Notes: generated from the letters alone by a model not told the origin. Shown: positions 34,690 to 44,440, numbered from the stretch's first letter. The stretch: 64,000 nucleotides of DNA from Methanolobus sp. (GCF_016278385.1 NZ_JADQBY010000019.1:1-64000); one strand, 5' to 3'. Translations and numbers: made by a program.

Positions 34690-36813
34690 ATGGGAGAATC
34701 TAATTTGAATATTAGTAAAATTGATGATTTAATTTGTCCTTTTTGTCATAATAAATTGATATTGAATGATAATTTACTTGAGTGTTCAAAATGTAAAAAA
34801 GAGTACAAAATAATTGATGGAATTCCTTCTTTTAATCAAAAAAATGAATACTGGTGCAATGTTGAAAAAGATAAAATGGATTATTTGAATAAAAAGTCCA
34901 GAGAGACTGGGGATTGGTTATCAGTTGCTAAAGAAGTGATTCCAGAGTACCTAGGTCACATTGAACCTTTTGATAGGGCTGATGCTCAGTATATTTGGCC
35001 AATATCAGCAAATGCTCGGATACTTGATGCAGGCAGTATGTGGGGTGGGGTCACCCTTCCAGTTGCTCAACATTGTGGGGAAATCTATGCAGTTGATAAA
35101 ACGATTGAAACGCTAACATTTTTGAAGATACGTGCTGAACAAATGGGTTTTAAAAATGTTCATACAGTAGTTTCCCCTCTTCAAAACCTCCCATTTCCTG
35201 ATGATTTTTTTGATTTAGTTGTTTTAAATGGTGTGTTGGAATGGGTTGCTTTTGATCAACCTGTTGTTTTAGTGAATCACTGGGGAAAAAAGCGAGATGA
35301 TACTTCTCCTCAATATTCTAAAAATCCAAGGCAAATGCAGGTAGATGTATTAAGTGAACTAAGGCGTATAATTAAACCAGGTGGGCATATTTTTGTGGCT
35401 ATTGAGAATAGTATTGGTTATCAATATCTTGCAGGTTTACCTGATGATCACGTTAATCTGAAATATGTTTCATTTTTACCACGCTTTATGGCTAACATCA
35501 TTACAAAAAAGAAATTGAATTGTGATTACAGAACATATACATATTCTCTCTCAGGATATAAATCATTATTAAAAGATGGTGGATACAATGACCTTGTATT
35601 TTATGGTGCTTTTCCACATTATATATCCCCATCTGAAATTATTCCTATAAAATTAATAAAAGACTGGAAAAAGCAGGTTTTACCTCTTGAAAGTCCTCTT
35701 GCACCGTCTTACGCAAAGATTCTAGCTCGTATTTTCCCGGCAAATCTTTTGAAAAGCTTATCTCCAAGTTTCATGATAATTGGTAAAAAGGGTGAATCAG
35801 AAGTACCAGAAGAACCTAGGATAATCAGATTAATTAAAAAAATAGGTCTAATTGATGAAGATGAGTTTAATATTGATGTAATAAAAGTAGCAGGTCGAAA
35901 AGGTAATTTTCATTCTGTAAATATGTTAATTAACATTCATAGTTCCGATACAAAATATTTTTGTAAAATTTGCAGAAATGAAAAATATGCTGATATTTTG
36001 TTGAATGAAGCAAGAAATTTGGAAAAAGCCAATTCTCTCCTTGAAGGAACAGAGATTAGTTCCAACATCCCAAATTTGCTATATTCAGGTGAAGTTGAAG
36101 GTATAACAATCGAGGTTATGACTTTCATTGAAGGCTATTATACGGATATTGGTAGCCATACAAGTTTAGATTCAAGTAACTTAAAAAAGCTTGATGTTGA
36201 TATCCGAAATTCTATTGAATTCTTGGTAAAATATCAAAAATCTACTCATGTAAAAGATGTGGACATGCATACGCATCTTTCATCCCTTCTTGATGAGTAT
36301 GTTGGTATCCTTGATAAAAACGGGGATTTGCCATCGGAAATTAGTCTGAAAATTGACGATTTGAGAAACGAAATTCTTTCTTTAGGTGCGGTTTTGATTC
36401 CACTTTGTGCAGTTCATGGAGATTTTGATTTTTATCACAATATTCTTTTTTCTGATGAGGGTGTAAATGCCATAGATTTTGAGCATTTTGAATTAGAAGG
36501 GTTGCCATTTTTGGATCTTGCAACTCTTATATTCAATCCAATACTTATGAACGACTCGTTCAATAACAGTGATATGGACCTTATGGATTTCATGGATAAA
36601 CACAACATTAGTTCTTATGTTACTGATTGGCTACGTTTATATTCAAAGTTGTCTGGTATCGATATAGAAGTAGTTAATTTATTTGTCAGACTTGCTTCTT
36701 TAGAACAGAAAACAAAAATTTATCCTTATTTCAGGAATCCATTTTCATTTCCAATGTACAAAAACAAAAATTTTCTGCAGCTCTTATCACTAAAGTTTGA
36801 CTCCAAGGAATAA
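34690..36813 (+). CDS. Methyltransferase fused to an APH-like kinase domain
   Basis: A 707-residue fusion. Residues 1-40 form a Trm112-like zinc ribbon (C16, C19, C32, C35). Residues ~70-330 are a class I SAM methyltransferase (ARILDAGSMWGG motif I, then FDLVVLNGVLEW). Residues ~390-690 are an aminoglycoside-phosphotransferase/choline-kinase-like domain with the HGDFDFYHN catalytic loop (H576, D578) and DFE-type metal site (D596-E598). It may methylate and phosphorylate a glycan or lipid carrier, in the manner of chain-terminating kinase-methyltransferases, but this is an inference. Its ATG is followed closely by a second in-frame TTG. Confidence 0.82.
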   Translation: MGESNLNISKIDDLICPFCHNKLILNDNLLECSKCKKEYKIIDGIPSFNQKNEYWCNVEKDKMDYLNKKSRETGDWLSVAKEVIPEYLGHIEPFDRADAQYIWPISANARILDAGSMWGGVTLPVAQHCGEIYAVDKTIETLTFLKIRAEQMGFKNVHTVVSPLQNLPFPDDFFDLVVLNGVLEWVAFDQPVVLVNHWGKKRDDTSPQYSKNPRQMQVDVLSELRRIIKPGGHIFVAIENSIGYQYLAGLPDDHVNLKYVSFLPRFMANIITKKKLNCDYRTYTYSLSGYKSLLKDGGYNDLVFYGAFPHYISPSEIIPIKLIKDWKKQVLPLESPLAPSYAKILARIFPANLLKSLSPSFMIIGKKGESEVPEEPRIIRLIKKIGLIDEDEFNIDVIKVAGRKGNFHSVNMLINIHSSDTKYFCKICRNEKYADILLNEARNLEKANSLLEGTEISSNIPNLLYSGEVEGITIEVMTFIEGYYTDIGSHTSLDSSNLKKLDVDIRNSIEFLVKYQKSTHVKDVDMHTHLSSLLDEYVGILDKNGDLPSEISLKIDDLRNEILSLGAVLIPLCAVHGDFDFYHNILFSDEGVNAIDFEHFELEGLPFLDLATLIFNPILMNDSFNNSDMDLMDFMDKHNISSYVTDWLRLYSKLSGIDIEVVNLFVRLASLEQKTKIYPYFRNPFSFPMYKNKNFLQLLSLKFDSKE

Positions 36814-38270
36814 TGATGAATCACAAAATATCTCGCTGTCTTCTTTTTGCCCCTCCAGTAGTCACAATGAAGAACAGGATCGATGTCAATCCCCTACCTC
36901 CTATGGGTCTTGGCTACATTGCCTCAGTAATGGAAAATCTGGGGATCGATGTGAAAATAGTAGATTGTATGATGGAAGGTTGGCACACCCGTAAAGACAT
37001 TGGTGGCGGTTTGATAAAGATTGGTATTTCTGATGAGGAAATACGCACTATCATTTCTGAATTCCAACCAGATATGGTATGCGTAAACAATCAATTTTCA
37101 AAACAGTATAAAAACGCTCATAAAATATATGAAATCACAAAGTCTGTTGATAACAGCATATTAACTCAGGCAGGAGGTGCGCATCCTACAGTTATGCCTG
37201 AATTCTGTTTAGAAGACCCAAATCTTGATTTTGTTGTTATTGGGGAAGGTGAAATAGTCATTGAAAAACTCATTAAAGTTCTGGAGGCATCTTCTCTGGA
37301 TTTGAGTGGTATAGATGGCCTGGGCTACAAAAAAGAAGGACAGATATTTGTCAATGCAAAGACTTCCTATATCGAAAATCTTGACAGTATTTCCTATCCT
37401 GCTTATCACTTGATGAATCTTCAAAATTACTTTGGACAGGACATGTCTCATGGAAAAAGACATCATAAAAGATTCAGTCCTATTATTACTTCTCGCGGTT
37501 GTCCTGCAAAATGCACATTCTGCACAGCATACAAGGTATGGGGCAGAAAATATCGCTACCGTTCTCCGGAGAATGTTATCGGAGAAATGAAGCTATTAAA
37601 GGAAAATTATGGTATTGAGGAACTTCTTATAGAAGATGATAACTTCACTGCAAATCCCCAAAGAGCGGAAAAGATTTGTGATTTGATGGTAAAGAATAAT
37701 TTCGACTTTAAGTGGGATACTCCTAATGGGGTTGCTGCATTTGCTCTTACTGATCAACTTCTCCGCAAAATGCAAAAGGCTGGGTGCTACAAAATAAATA
37801 TAGCAGTGGAAAGTGGAAATCAGAACACTTTAAATAATATTATAAAGAAACCATTGAATCTATCCAAGGTCGAACATATAATTGATGTTTGCAGGGAGAT
37901 CAAACTTGATTTCGGCGTATTTCTAATAATGGGAATGCCTGGCGACACATTGGATGGAATGTGGGATAACTACAGATTTGCTCGTAAAATAAAAGTATTT
38001 GATCCCTTTATCTCAGTGGCAACGCCTTATCCGGGAAGTGAACTTTATGATGTATGCAACGAAAAAGGATATCTTTCAGATAATTTTTCATTAGAAGACC
38101 TTTTTATTCGTAGTTTTCCAATTTCCACAGAAGACTGGACACCACGTGAAATTAAAAGACTGATGTTAAGAGGCTACCTCTATCTGAAATTCTATCAACT
38201 TTTGGATAATCCCATATTATTTGGAAAATTATTTGTCAACCGACTTTCCCAGATTTTGCGCCGAAAATAA
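36813..38270 (+). CDS. B12-binding-type radical SAM protein
   Basis: A 485-residue protein with an N-terminal cobalamin-binding-like Rossmann domain (PPMGLGYIASVMENLG entry) and a radical SAM core with C230-x3-C234-x2-C237 (SRGCPAKCTFCTAY). The C-terminus is a helical extension. Members of this group carry out methylations or rearrangements on unactivated carbons, or rSAM chemistry on lipids and cofactors. It overlaps the previous gene by one base and is preceded by AAGGA. Within a glycan cluster it may modify a sugar or lipid carrier; the substrate is unknown. Confidence 0.88.
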   Translation: MMNHKISRCLLFAPPVVTMKNRIDVNPLPPMGLGYIASVMENLGIDVKIVDCMMEGWHTRKDIGGGLIKIGISDEEIRTIISEFQPDMVCVNNQFSKQYKNAHKIYEITKSVDNSILTQAGGAHPTVMPEFCLEDPNLDFVVIGEGEIVIEKLIKVLEASSLDLSGIDGLGYKKEGQIFVNAKTSYIENLDSISYPAYHLMNLQNYFGQDMSHGKRHHKRFSPIITSRGCPAKCTFCTAYKVWGRKYRYRSPENVIGEMKLLKENYGIEELLIEDDNFTANPQRAEKICDLMVKNNFDFKWDTPNGVAAFALTDQLLRKMQKAGCYKINIAVESGNQNTLNNIIKKPLNLSKVEHIIDVCREIKLDFGVFLIMGMPGDTLDGMWDNYRFARKIKVFDPFISVATPYPGSELYDVCNEKGYLSDNFSLEDLFIRSFPISTEDWTPREIKRLMLRGYLYLKFYQLLDNPILFGKLFVNRLSQILRRK

Positions 38271-38326
38271 TTATAGACATATGGGAATGATACTTATTAA
38301 TATAAATACATCTATAAAAGTGGCAT

Positions 38327-39460
38327 ATGGTGGAAATCGAAACATTGAATGACAATATTTGTTTTCTTGACACCTATCGTAACAAGAAGGTGCTAGTAAC
38401 AGGAAACACAGGATTTAAAGGTTCGTGGTTATGTGTATGGCTTTCAATCCTTGGTGCGAAAATATCTGGAATTTCAAATGGAATTCCTACTTCTCCTTCT
38501 CACTTTGAAAGTCTGCAATTGAAATCAGAAATAGATTGCTACGATGAAGATGTTCGTGACCTTTGCAAAGTCAAAGAAGTAATTGATAAGTTTAAACCGG
38601 ATTTCATATTTCATCTGGCAGCTCAGCCCTTGGTACGGGAATCTTATTCTGATCCCGTTACCACGATTGAAACTAATGTAATGGGAACAATGAACGTTCT
38701 TGAAGCTCTGCGCCAAGCAAATCATAAATGTACTGCTATTATGATAACCAGTGACAAATGTTATGATAATGTTGAGTGGCTATGGGGTTACAGAGAAACG
38801 GATCACCTTGGTGGTAAGGATCCATATAGTGCTTCTAAAGGCGCAGCAGAATTGATTATAAAAACATATTCTGATTCCTTTTTTGATAAAGATGAAAGTA
38901 ATGTAAAAGTGGCTTCTGTACGAGCAGGCAATGTTATTGGTGGTGGTGACTGGGCGAAAGATCGTATTGTTCCTGATTGTATTAGGTCATGGTCTTCAGA
39001 CAGAGTTGTTGAGATTAGAAGTCCTAATGCAACAAGGCCATGGCAGCATGTACTTGAGCCATTGAGTGGTTATCTATTATTGGGTCAGATACTAGCAAAT
39101 GATCGTGATTTGAACGGTGAGCCTTTCAATTTTGGTCCGAATGCCAATCAGAATTTTACAGTTAAAGAACTGGTTAGCAGGATGCAAAGATACTGGTCAG
39201 GAACAAAAGTCAACTATGCAGAAAATTCTGATAGATCTAAAAAAGAATCCGGTCTGTTAAAACTCTGTTGCGATAAAGCATTGCATCAGTTGGGATGGCA
39301 GCCAACTCTCACATTTGATGAAACTGCACGCTTTACAGTCGAATGGTATCGGAACTTTTATTCCGAAAAAAAAGATGTATATGAGATGAGTTCTAAACAG
39401 GTAGAAGAATATATCCAAAAGGCATCTGAAAGGGGTCAGATATGGGTGAATTCATGCTAG
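38327..39460 (+). CDS. rfbG: CDP-glucose 4,6-dehydratase
   Basis: A 377-residue SDR specific to the CDP-glucose branch: KVLVTGNTGFKGSWLCVWL at the N-terminus, HLAAQPLVRESY, the TSDKCYDN catalytic strand and PYSASKGAAELI. It makes CDP-4-keto-6-deoxyglucose. The glucose-1-phosphate cytidylyltransferase at 39900 supplies its substrate, so the pair forms an unambiguous CDP-sugar start. It overlaps the next gene by 19 bases. Confidence 0.93.
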   Translation: MVEIETLNDNICFLDTYRNKKVLVTGNTGFKGSWLCVWLSILGAKISGISNGIPTSPSHFESLQLKSEIDCYDEDVRDLCKVKEVIDKFKPDFIFHLAAQPLVRESYSDPVTTIETNVMGTMNVLEALRQANHKCTAIMITSDKCYDNVEWLWGYRETDHLGGKDPYSASKGAAELIIKTYSDSFFDKDESNVKVASVRAGNVIGGGDWAKDRIVPDCIRSWSSDRVVEIRSPNATRPWQHVLEPLSGYLLLGQILANDRDLNGEPFNFGPNANQNFTVKELVSRMQRYWSGTKVNYAENSDRSKKESGLLKLCCDKALHQLGWQPTLTFDETARFTVEWYRNFYSEKKDVYEMSSKQVEEYIQKASERGQIWVNSC

Positions 39461-39897
39461 AAGGTGTGAAACTCGCTCCTTTGAAAATCATCACTGGAGA
39501 TCAAGGTAATGTAATGCATGCTATGAAGTGTACAGACCTTGAGTTCTCTGGTTTTGGAGAAGTTTATTTCTCTACTGTTAAGAAAGGTTCAGTGAAGGCA
39601 TGGAAGTGCCATAAAAAAATGACGCTTAATCTTGTTGTTCCATGTGGCAGGATCAAATTTGTTCTATGGGACAATCGCAAGGATTCCTCAACATATTCTC
39701 GTTTCTACGAGATTGTTTTATCACCTGATAATTATCAAAGATTAACAATACCTCCACTAGTGTGGATGGGTTTTCAAGGCATGGATGAAGGATTGAATAT
39801 ACTTATGAACCTTGCTAATATTCCTCATGATCCTGATGAGGCAGAAAGGCTGGAAATTAATAATGACAAAATAAATTACAAGTGGGATGATCTGTAA
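39442..39897 (+). CDS. dTDP-4-dehydrorhamnose 3,5-epimerase-like protein
   Basis: A 151-residue cupin of the RmlC/RfbC-like family (YFSTVKKGSVKAWKCHKKM, then PPLVWMGFQGM). Its length is shorter than typical RmlC (about 180). Overlapping the CDP-glucose dehydratase by 19 bases suggests that it acts on CDP-4-keto-6-deoxyglucose, perhaps as a C3 or C5 epimerase. The first ATG at 39442 has AAGGGG before it; a second in-frame ATG at 39454 follows GGGTGA equally well, so the start is ambiguous by four residues. Confidence 0.78.
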   Translation: MGEFMLEGVKLAPLKIITGDQGNVMHAMKCTDLEFSGFGEVYFSTVKKGSVKAWKCHKKMTLNLVVPCGRIKFVLWDNRKDSSTYSRFYEIVLSPDNYQRLTIPPLVWMGFQGMDEGLNILMNLANIPHDPDEAERLEINNDKINYKWDDL

Positions 39898-39899
39898 CA

Positions 39900-40670
39900 A
39901 TGAAAGTAGTTATCCTTGCAGGTGGGTTTGGTACAAGACTTGCCGAATATACTGATGTAATTCCAAAACCGATGGTTGATGTAGGTGGGAGACCCATTCT
40001 GTGGCATATTATGAATATATATGCGAGTTATGGTTACAATGAATTTGTAGTGGCTCTCGGATACAAGGGAGAAGTGATCAAAGAATATTTCCTCAATTAT
40101 TATTCTTTGAATTCGGACTTTACTGTTGATCTCAAGAATGGTTATATTGAACACATACATAAAAAGCCTGTAGACTGGAAAGTCACACTAATCGATACCG
40201 GACTCAGTACAATGACCGGTGGCAGACTGAAACGATTAAAGGAATACATAGGCAACGAAACTTTCATGCTTACTTATGGTGATGGAGTTGCAGATGTAGA
40301 TGTCGGAGAACTGGTGAAATATCACCGGGAACATGGCAAAATAGCAACAGTCACCGCAGTTCACCCTGCTGCAAGATTTGGTGAACTTGTTGTATCCGAT
40401 GAGCAGAACGTTATGTCCTTTAAAGAAAAACCACAAACAACATTGGGTTGGGTAAATGGTGGTTTTTTTGTACTGCAACCTGAGTTCCTTGATTTGATAG
40501 ACTCTGATTCGACTGTACTCGAAGAAACTCCCCTTGAAAAAGTTGCTGAGATGGGTGAATTAAAATGTTATTATCATGAATCTTTCTGGCAATGTATGGA
40601 TACTGTAAGGGATCGGAATCTTCTTGAGAGTATGTGGAAGAAGAATATAGCTCCATGGAAGGTTTGGTAG
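39900..40670 (+). CDS. rfbF: Glucose-1-phosphate cytidylyltransferase
   Basis: A 256-residue enzyme making CDP-glucose from CTP and glucose-1-phosphate. It has the LAGGFGTRLAEYTDVIPKPM signature, the YGDGVADVD Mg-binding segment and the family-specific NYYSLNSDFTVDL stretch. It lies two bases after the epimerase-like gene. The order dehydratase, epimerase, cytidylyltransferase, aminotransferase is typical of a CDP-6-deoxyhexose operon. Confidence 0.95.
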   Translation: MKVVILAGGFGTRLAEYTDVIPKPMVDVGGRPILWHIMNIYASYGYNEFVVALGYKGEVIKEYFLNYYSLNSDFTVDLKNGYIEHIHKKPVDWKVTLIDTGLSTMTGGRLKRLKEYIGNETFMLTYGDGVADVDVGELVKYHREHGKIATVTAVHPAARFGELVVSDEQNVMSFKEKPQTTLGWVNGGFFVLQPEFLDLIDSDSTVLEETPLEKVAEMGELKCYYHESFWQCMDTVRDRNLLESMWKKNIAPWKVW

Positions 40671-41791
40671 ACTTGCAAAAGAGAAGTATCAGGCTTTCAA
40701 AGTCGGTTATTGGGGAGGAGGAAAAGAAAGCTGTTTCCAATGTTCTGGATAGTGAGTACTTGGGTATGGGGCGGGATGTCCAGCTTTTTGAAAAAAACCT
40801 TACTTCGTTCTTCAGAAGAGAGGCAGTATGTGTGAATACGGGAACTTCAGCCCTTCATCTGGCACTCCAGGCACTTGGTGTGGGTCCGGGAGATGAGGTT
40901 CTTGTTCAATCTTTGACATATGTGGCGTCGTTCCAGGCAATATCAGCAACTGGTGCTCGTCCAGTACCTTGTGAAATCGATTCCGGGTCAATTACTTTGG
41001 ATGTCAATGACGCAAAAAAGAGATTGACTGAACATACTCGTGTAGTAATGCCTGTACATTACGCAGGTGGTATGGGGGATTTGGATGAGATTTATGATTT
41101 TGCATTGGAAAATGGATTGCGTGTAGTTGAAGACGCAGCTCATGCATTTGGTTGTAGTTATAAGGGTAAAAAGGTTGGCAGTTTTGGAGATATTGCATGC
41201 TTTAGTTTTGATGGCATCAAAAATATAACTTCTGGAGAAGGAGGGGCTATCGTTACCGATGACGACGAAATTCTTCAGAAGGTAAGGGATGCTCGTCTTC
41301 TAGGGGTGGAAAAGGATACTCATAAAAGGTATAGTGGTGAAAGAAGCTGGGATTTCGATGTCAAAATGCAGGGGTGGCGTTATCATATGAATAATATTAT
41401 GGCGGCTATTGGAAATGAGCAATTGAAAAAGTTCCCTGTATTTGCGGAAAAAAGAAAAGAACTTATGAAACGCTATTATCATCATCTGCTAAATCTTGAT
41501 TCTATTGAATTGTTGAACCATGATCCTGATTATATAGTTCCTCATATTTTTGTGATAAAATTAAAAAAGCATGATAGAGCACGTGTAAGGGAATATCTTG
41601 AGATGGTTGGCATTCAAACGGGAGTTCATTATAAGTCCAATCATCATCTAAGTTTCTATTCAAATGAAGTTCTCCTTCCTGTTACAGATGAGATTTCTTC
41701 ACAGTTATTAACTCTTCCTATGCATCCTGATCTTACATTGTCAGATGTAGACTATATTTGTACCCAGCTGAAAAGCTGTCTGGTATCCTGA
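40634..41791 (+). CDS. PLP sugar aminotransferase, DegT/DnrJ/EryC1 family
   Basis: A 385-residue PLP enzyme (VNTGTSALHLALQALGVGPGDEVLVQSLTY, VVEDAAHAFG, catalytic Lys in FSFDGIKNITSGEGG). Because the Lys is retained, it is an aminotransferase, not the RfbH-type 3-dehydrase of the CDP-3,6-dideoxyhexose pathway. It likely makes an amino-6-deoxy sugar from the CDP-4-keto sugar. The longest reading overlaps rfbF by 37 bases; GAGAG precedes that ATG. A later in-frame ATG at 40655 has no clear site. Confidence 0.88.
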   Translation: MEEEYSSMEGLVDLQKRSIRLSKSVIGEEEKKAVSNVLDSEYLGMGRDVQLFEKNLTSFFRREAVCVNTGTSALHLALQALGVGPGDEVLVQSLTYVASFQAISATGARPVPCEIDSGSITLDVNDAKKRLTEHTRVVMPVHYAGGMGDLDEIYDFALENGLRVVEDAAHAFGCSYKGKKVGSFGDIACFSFDGIKNITSGEGGAIVTDDDEILQKVRDARLLGVEKDTHKRYSGERSWDFDVKMQGWRYHMNNIMAAIGNEQLKKFPVFAEKRKELMKRYYHHLLNLDSIELLNHDPDYIVPHIFVIKLKKHDRARVREYLEMVGIQTGVHYKSNHHLSFYSNEVLLPVTDEISSQLLTLPMHPDLTLSDVDYICTQLKSCLVS

Positions 41792-41835
41792 ACCAAAAAT
41801 AGATATCTTCTTTATTCATCATGAAAGGTTGTTTT

Positions 41836-42675
41836 ATGGAAATATCAGATAATATTGAATCCCCTGTTGTTAGCATAATAATGAATTGCTATAATTGTTC
41901 CACATATCTAAAAGAGGCTATTGATAGTGTTTATACCCAAACATATGGTGACTGGGAAATCATCTTCTGGGATAATGTATCCACTGATAATAGTGCTGAG
42001 ATTGCAAAAAATTATGATTCAAAATTGAGGTATTTTTGCGGTGACAAAAATGTTCCTCTTGGTAATGCAAGAAATCTTGCAATAGAAAAAGCACAAGGTC
42101 AATATATAGCATTCCTTGATTGTGATGATATCTGGTTGCCATCAAAACTGGAAAAGCAAATATCTTTATTTGAAGCAAATTCCAATATAAAACTTGTATT
42201 TTCTGATTGCAATGTCATTAACTCTCAACATGAGATTCTATACAGGCTATTTTCCGTGCAAAAGCCATCAAGGGGGTTTGCGTTCAATGAATTATTGTTA
42301 TCAAACAATTTTATTTCTTTAGTAACTGTGGTTATTGAGAGATCTGTATTTTATGACATTGGCACTTTTAATGATGAGTTTAAAATAGCTGAAGAATATG
42401 ACCTTTTTCTGCGTATAGCCCATAAACATCCTTTGGATTATGTCGATGAAGCCCTTGCTGAATACAGGATTCATGAAAATAATTGGAGCCATAGACAGGA
42501 TATTGGTATCAAAGAGCAGCTCAAGATTATAGAATTCTGGCTTAACAAAGATATCCTTATTAAAAACAAATTGAGAACAAAAAAGATTAAGCGTAAGATT
42601 GCATTATGTCTTTATTATATTGTAAAGTATATGAAATTTCCCAAAAAATGGTCTGCGTTTTATAAGACACAATGA
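41836..42675 (+). CDS. Glycosyltransferase family 2
   Basis: A 279-residue GT-A-fold transferase: VSIIMNCYNCSTYLKEAIDS entry, a FLDCDDIW segment carrying the DxD-like metal site, and EEYDLFLRIA near residue 190. The ATG at 41836 follows AAAGGT; the ATG at 41821 would add five residues and has no site of its own. No membrane segments are seen, so it acts at the cytoplasmic face on a lipid-linked acceptor. The sugar is unknown. Confidence 0.88.
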   Translation: MEISDNIESPVVSIIMNCYNCSTYLKEAIDSVYTQTYGDWEIIFWDNVSTDNSAEIAKNYDSKLRYFCGDKNVPLGNARNLAIEKAQGQYIAFLDCDDIWLPSKLEKQISLFEANSNIKLVFSDCNVINSQHEILYRLFSVQKPSRGFAFNELLLSNNFISLVTVVIERSVFYDIGTFNDEFKIAEEYDLFLRIAHKHPLDYVDEALAEYRIHENNWSHRQDIGIKEQLKIIEFWLNKDILIKNKLRTKKIKRKIALCLYYIVKYMKFPKKWSAFYKTQ

Positions 42676-42681
42676 GCTAAT

Positions 42682-43803
42682 ATGACTATAATATTACTTA
42701 TCCTTATAGCAATTACATTTATTCCTCTTTCAGTCTATGCTATTTACATAATTGCAGCTGTAACTTCACGCATTCCTCTTTCTGAATCACTAGAATCACT
42801 TCCCTATATTAGTGTTGTTGTTCCTGCTTATAACGAGGAAAAGGTAATTGAATCTCGTCTCAAAAATCTTGCAGAATCTTACCCTCATGAAAAAATAGAA
42901 ATTATAATTTCAAACGATGGTTCATCTGACAATACGAAAGAGATAGCCTTGAAAGCCTTAGATAAATACTCTCTGACAGGAAAAGTTATCACTCATGATA
43001 GAAGTGGTGTCAACAAGGCTATAAATCGTGGGATTGAACAGTCATCCAGTGAAATTGTAGTCATTACAGGTTCAGATGGACTGTTTGACAAAAACACAAT
43101 TCCTGATCTTATGGGTGTGCTCATGAGCAGTGATGAAATAGGTGCAGTTTCCGGTGACATGGTTACCTATGCAGAAGGAGATACGCTGTTTTCAAAATCA
43201 GAAAGTGCATATCGTTCAATATATGGGAAAATCTGCATGTGGGAAAGCAATCTTCATTCTACTTATTGTTTAAATGGAGCAGTTGTTGCCTTCAAGAAAA
43301 AAGCTTCTTCGACTCTAAATACTCGCAGGGGTGCAGATGATGCCAGCATGGCACTTTCTGTTATAAGGAATGGTTACAAGTGCAAGTATGTACCATCGGC
43401 TAAGTTCTATGAACTTGTTCCTCACGAATTCAGTGAGCAGCGGAGACAAAAGATACGCCGGGCTACAAGACTTCTAGAAGCAACTATTTTCAACAGGGAT
43501 GTGTTTTCTCCAAAATACGGAAAATTCGGTATGGTAGTTTATCCTCTTAGGCTTTTGATGTTTGCTGTAGTACCATCAACCTTTTTCCTTTCACTGATTT
43601 TGTGGACTCTGGTGTTGAGTTCTTTTAGTATTTATTATGGAATTGCTTTCATTGGAATTATGTTATGTTTGGTTTTCATGGGTACTATTAAGGCTAATGT
43701 TATTTCTTCATTCATTATTTACCAGAGCTATCTTTTGCTGGGACTGTTTAATATGCTCAGAGATGTACATATATGGGAACCCAATAAAAGAACAAAAATC
43801 TAA
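42682..43803 (+). CDS. Membrane-bound glycosyltransferase family 2
   Basis: A 373-residue processive-type GT2 protein. One N-terminal membrane helix (residues ~3-28) is followed by a GT-A domain (SVVVPAYNEEKVIESRL, ISNDGSSDNT, a TGSDGLFD metal site and an EQRRQKIRRATR segment near the Q/RxxRW position of synthases), then about three to four C-terminal helices (residues ~280-360). It is the last intact gene of the glycan island; the following kilobase holds only gene remnants. Confidence 0.88.
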   Translation: MTIILLILIAITFIPLSVYAIYIIAAVTSRIPLSESLESLPYISVVVPAYNEEKVIESRLKNLAESYPHEKIEIIISNDGSSDNTKEIALKALDKYSLTGKVITHDRSGVNKAINRGIEQSSSEIVVITGSDGLFDKNTIPDLMGVLMSSDEIGAVSGDMVTYAEGDTLFSKSESAYRSIYGKICMWESNLHSTYCLNGAVVAFKKKASSTLNTRRGADDASMALSVIRNGYKCKYVPSAKFYELVPHEFSEQRRQKIRRATRLLEATIFNRDVFSPKYGKFGMVVYPLRLLMFAVVPSTFFLSLILWTLVLSSFSIYYGIAFIGIMLCLVFMGTIKANVISSFIIYQSYLLLGLFNMLRDVHIWEPNKRTKI

Positions 43804-43931
43804 CTTTTGTTTTGTTATGTTCGTAATACACCTACAAATATGGCATATCTAAAGATTATAACAAGTTCTGAAGAGGATTGAATGCTTTCAAAGCAGCAGT
43901 ATTTTTATATCTTCCTGAGAATGTTATTTCA

Positions 43932-44440
43932 ATGTCACAAGTTGCAGTCTTGAAAACATCGCCAAATACCGTAATCGAAGATTACAGTAAGCTGATGCAC
44001 AGCATTGATTATTAGCAATATTTTCCTAAAGATAAAAAAACTATAATTAAACTCAATTTATCCTGGTCACTTTATTTTCCTGCTTGTTCAACTGAACCAT
44101 GGCAACTGGAAGCAGTTCTAAAAACAATGAGGGAAGATGGGTACAAAGACATCGTAGCCATGGAAAATAAGACTGTTGTAACAAAAGCCAATGAAAGGAG
44201 CCAAACAAAACAAGTGGCTTCCGATTCTTGAAAAATATGGTGTTGAATTTATTCCGCTGACTGAAGTTGAATGGGTAGACTATATACATAAATCAGAAAT
44301 GCTGTCTATGAATAAGGTTTTCCCGGATGGTTTCAAAATACCAAAGCCCTTCATAGGTGCTAATATTGTTCATTTGCTACCCTGAAAACCCATGGTCATA
44401 CCACTATGACCGGTGCACTGAAAAATGCTTTTGGTGGTCT
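43932..44440 (+). pseudogene. Broken DUF362-family gene
   Basis: Conceptual translation from ATG 43932 gives a DUF362-like N-terminus (MSQVAVLKTSPNTVIEDYS, then LSWSLYFPACSTEPWQLEAVL and MREDGYKDI). It is broken by an in-frame TAG at 44013-44015, a frameshift near 44185 into the frame containing WLPILEKYGVEF, and a second frameshift near 44384 into a LKTHGHTTMTGALKNAFGGL stretch. The last segment is the family's characteristic KTH...TGALKN core. The gene is therefore dead; the intact family member would run for several hundred more residues. It is truncated at 44440, where another gene's tail begins. Confidence 0.8.

Noticed and set aside
44013-44015. In-frame TAG in the DUF362-like gene as a possible pyrrolysine codon
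   Set aside because: Many Methanosarcinaceae decode UAG as pyrrolysine, but this frame is also broken by two frameshifts and truncated, so the TAG is one lesion among several in a dead gene.
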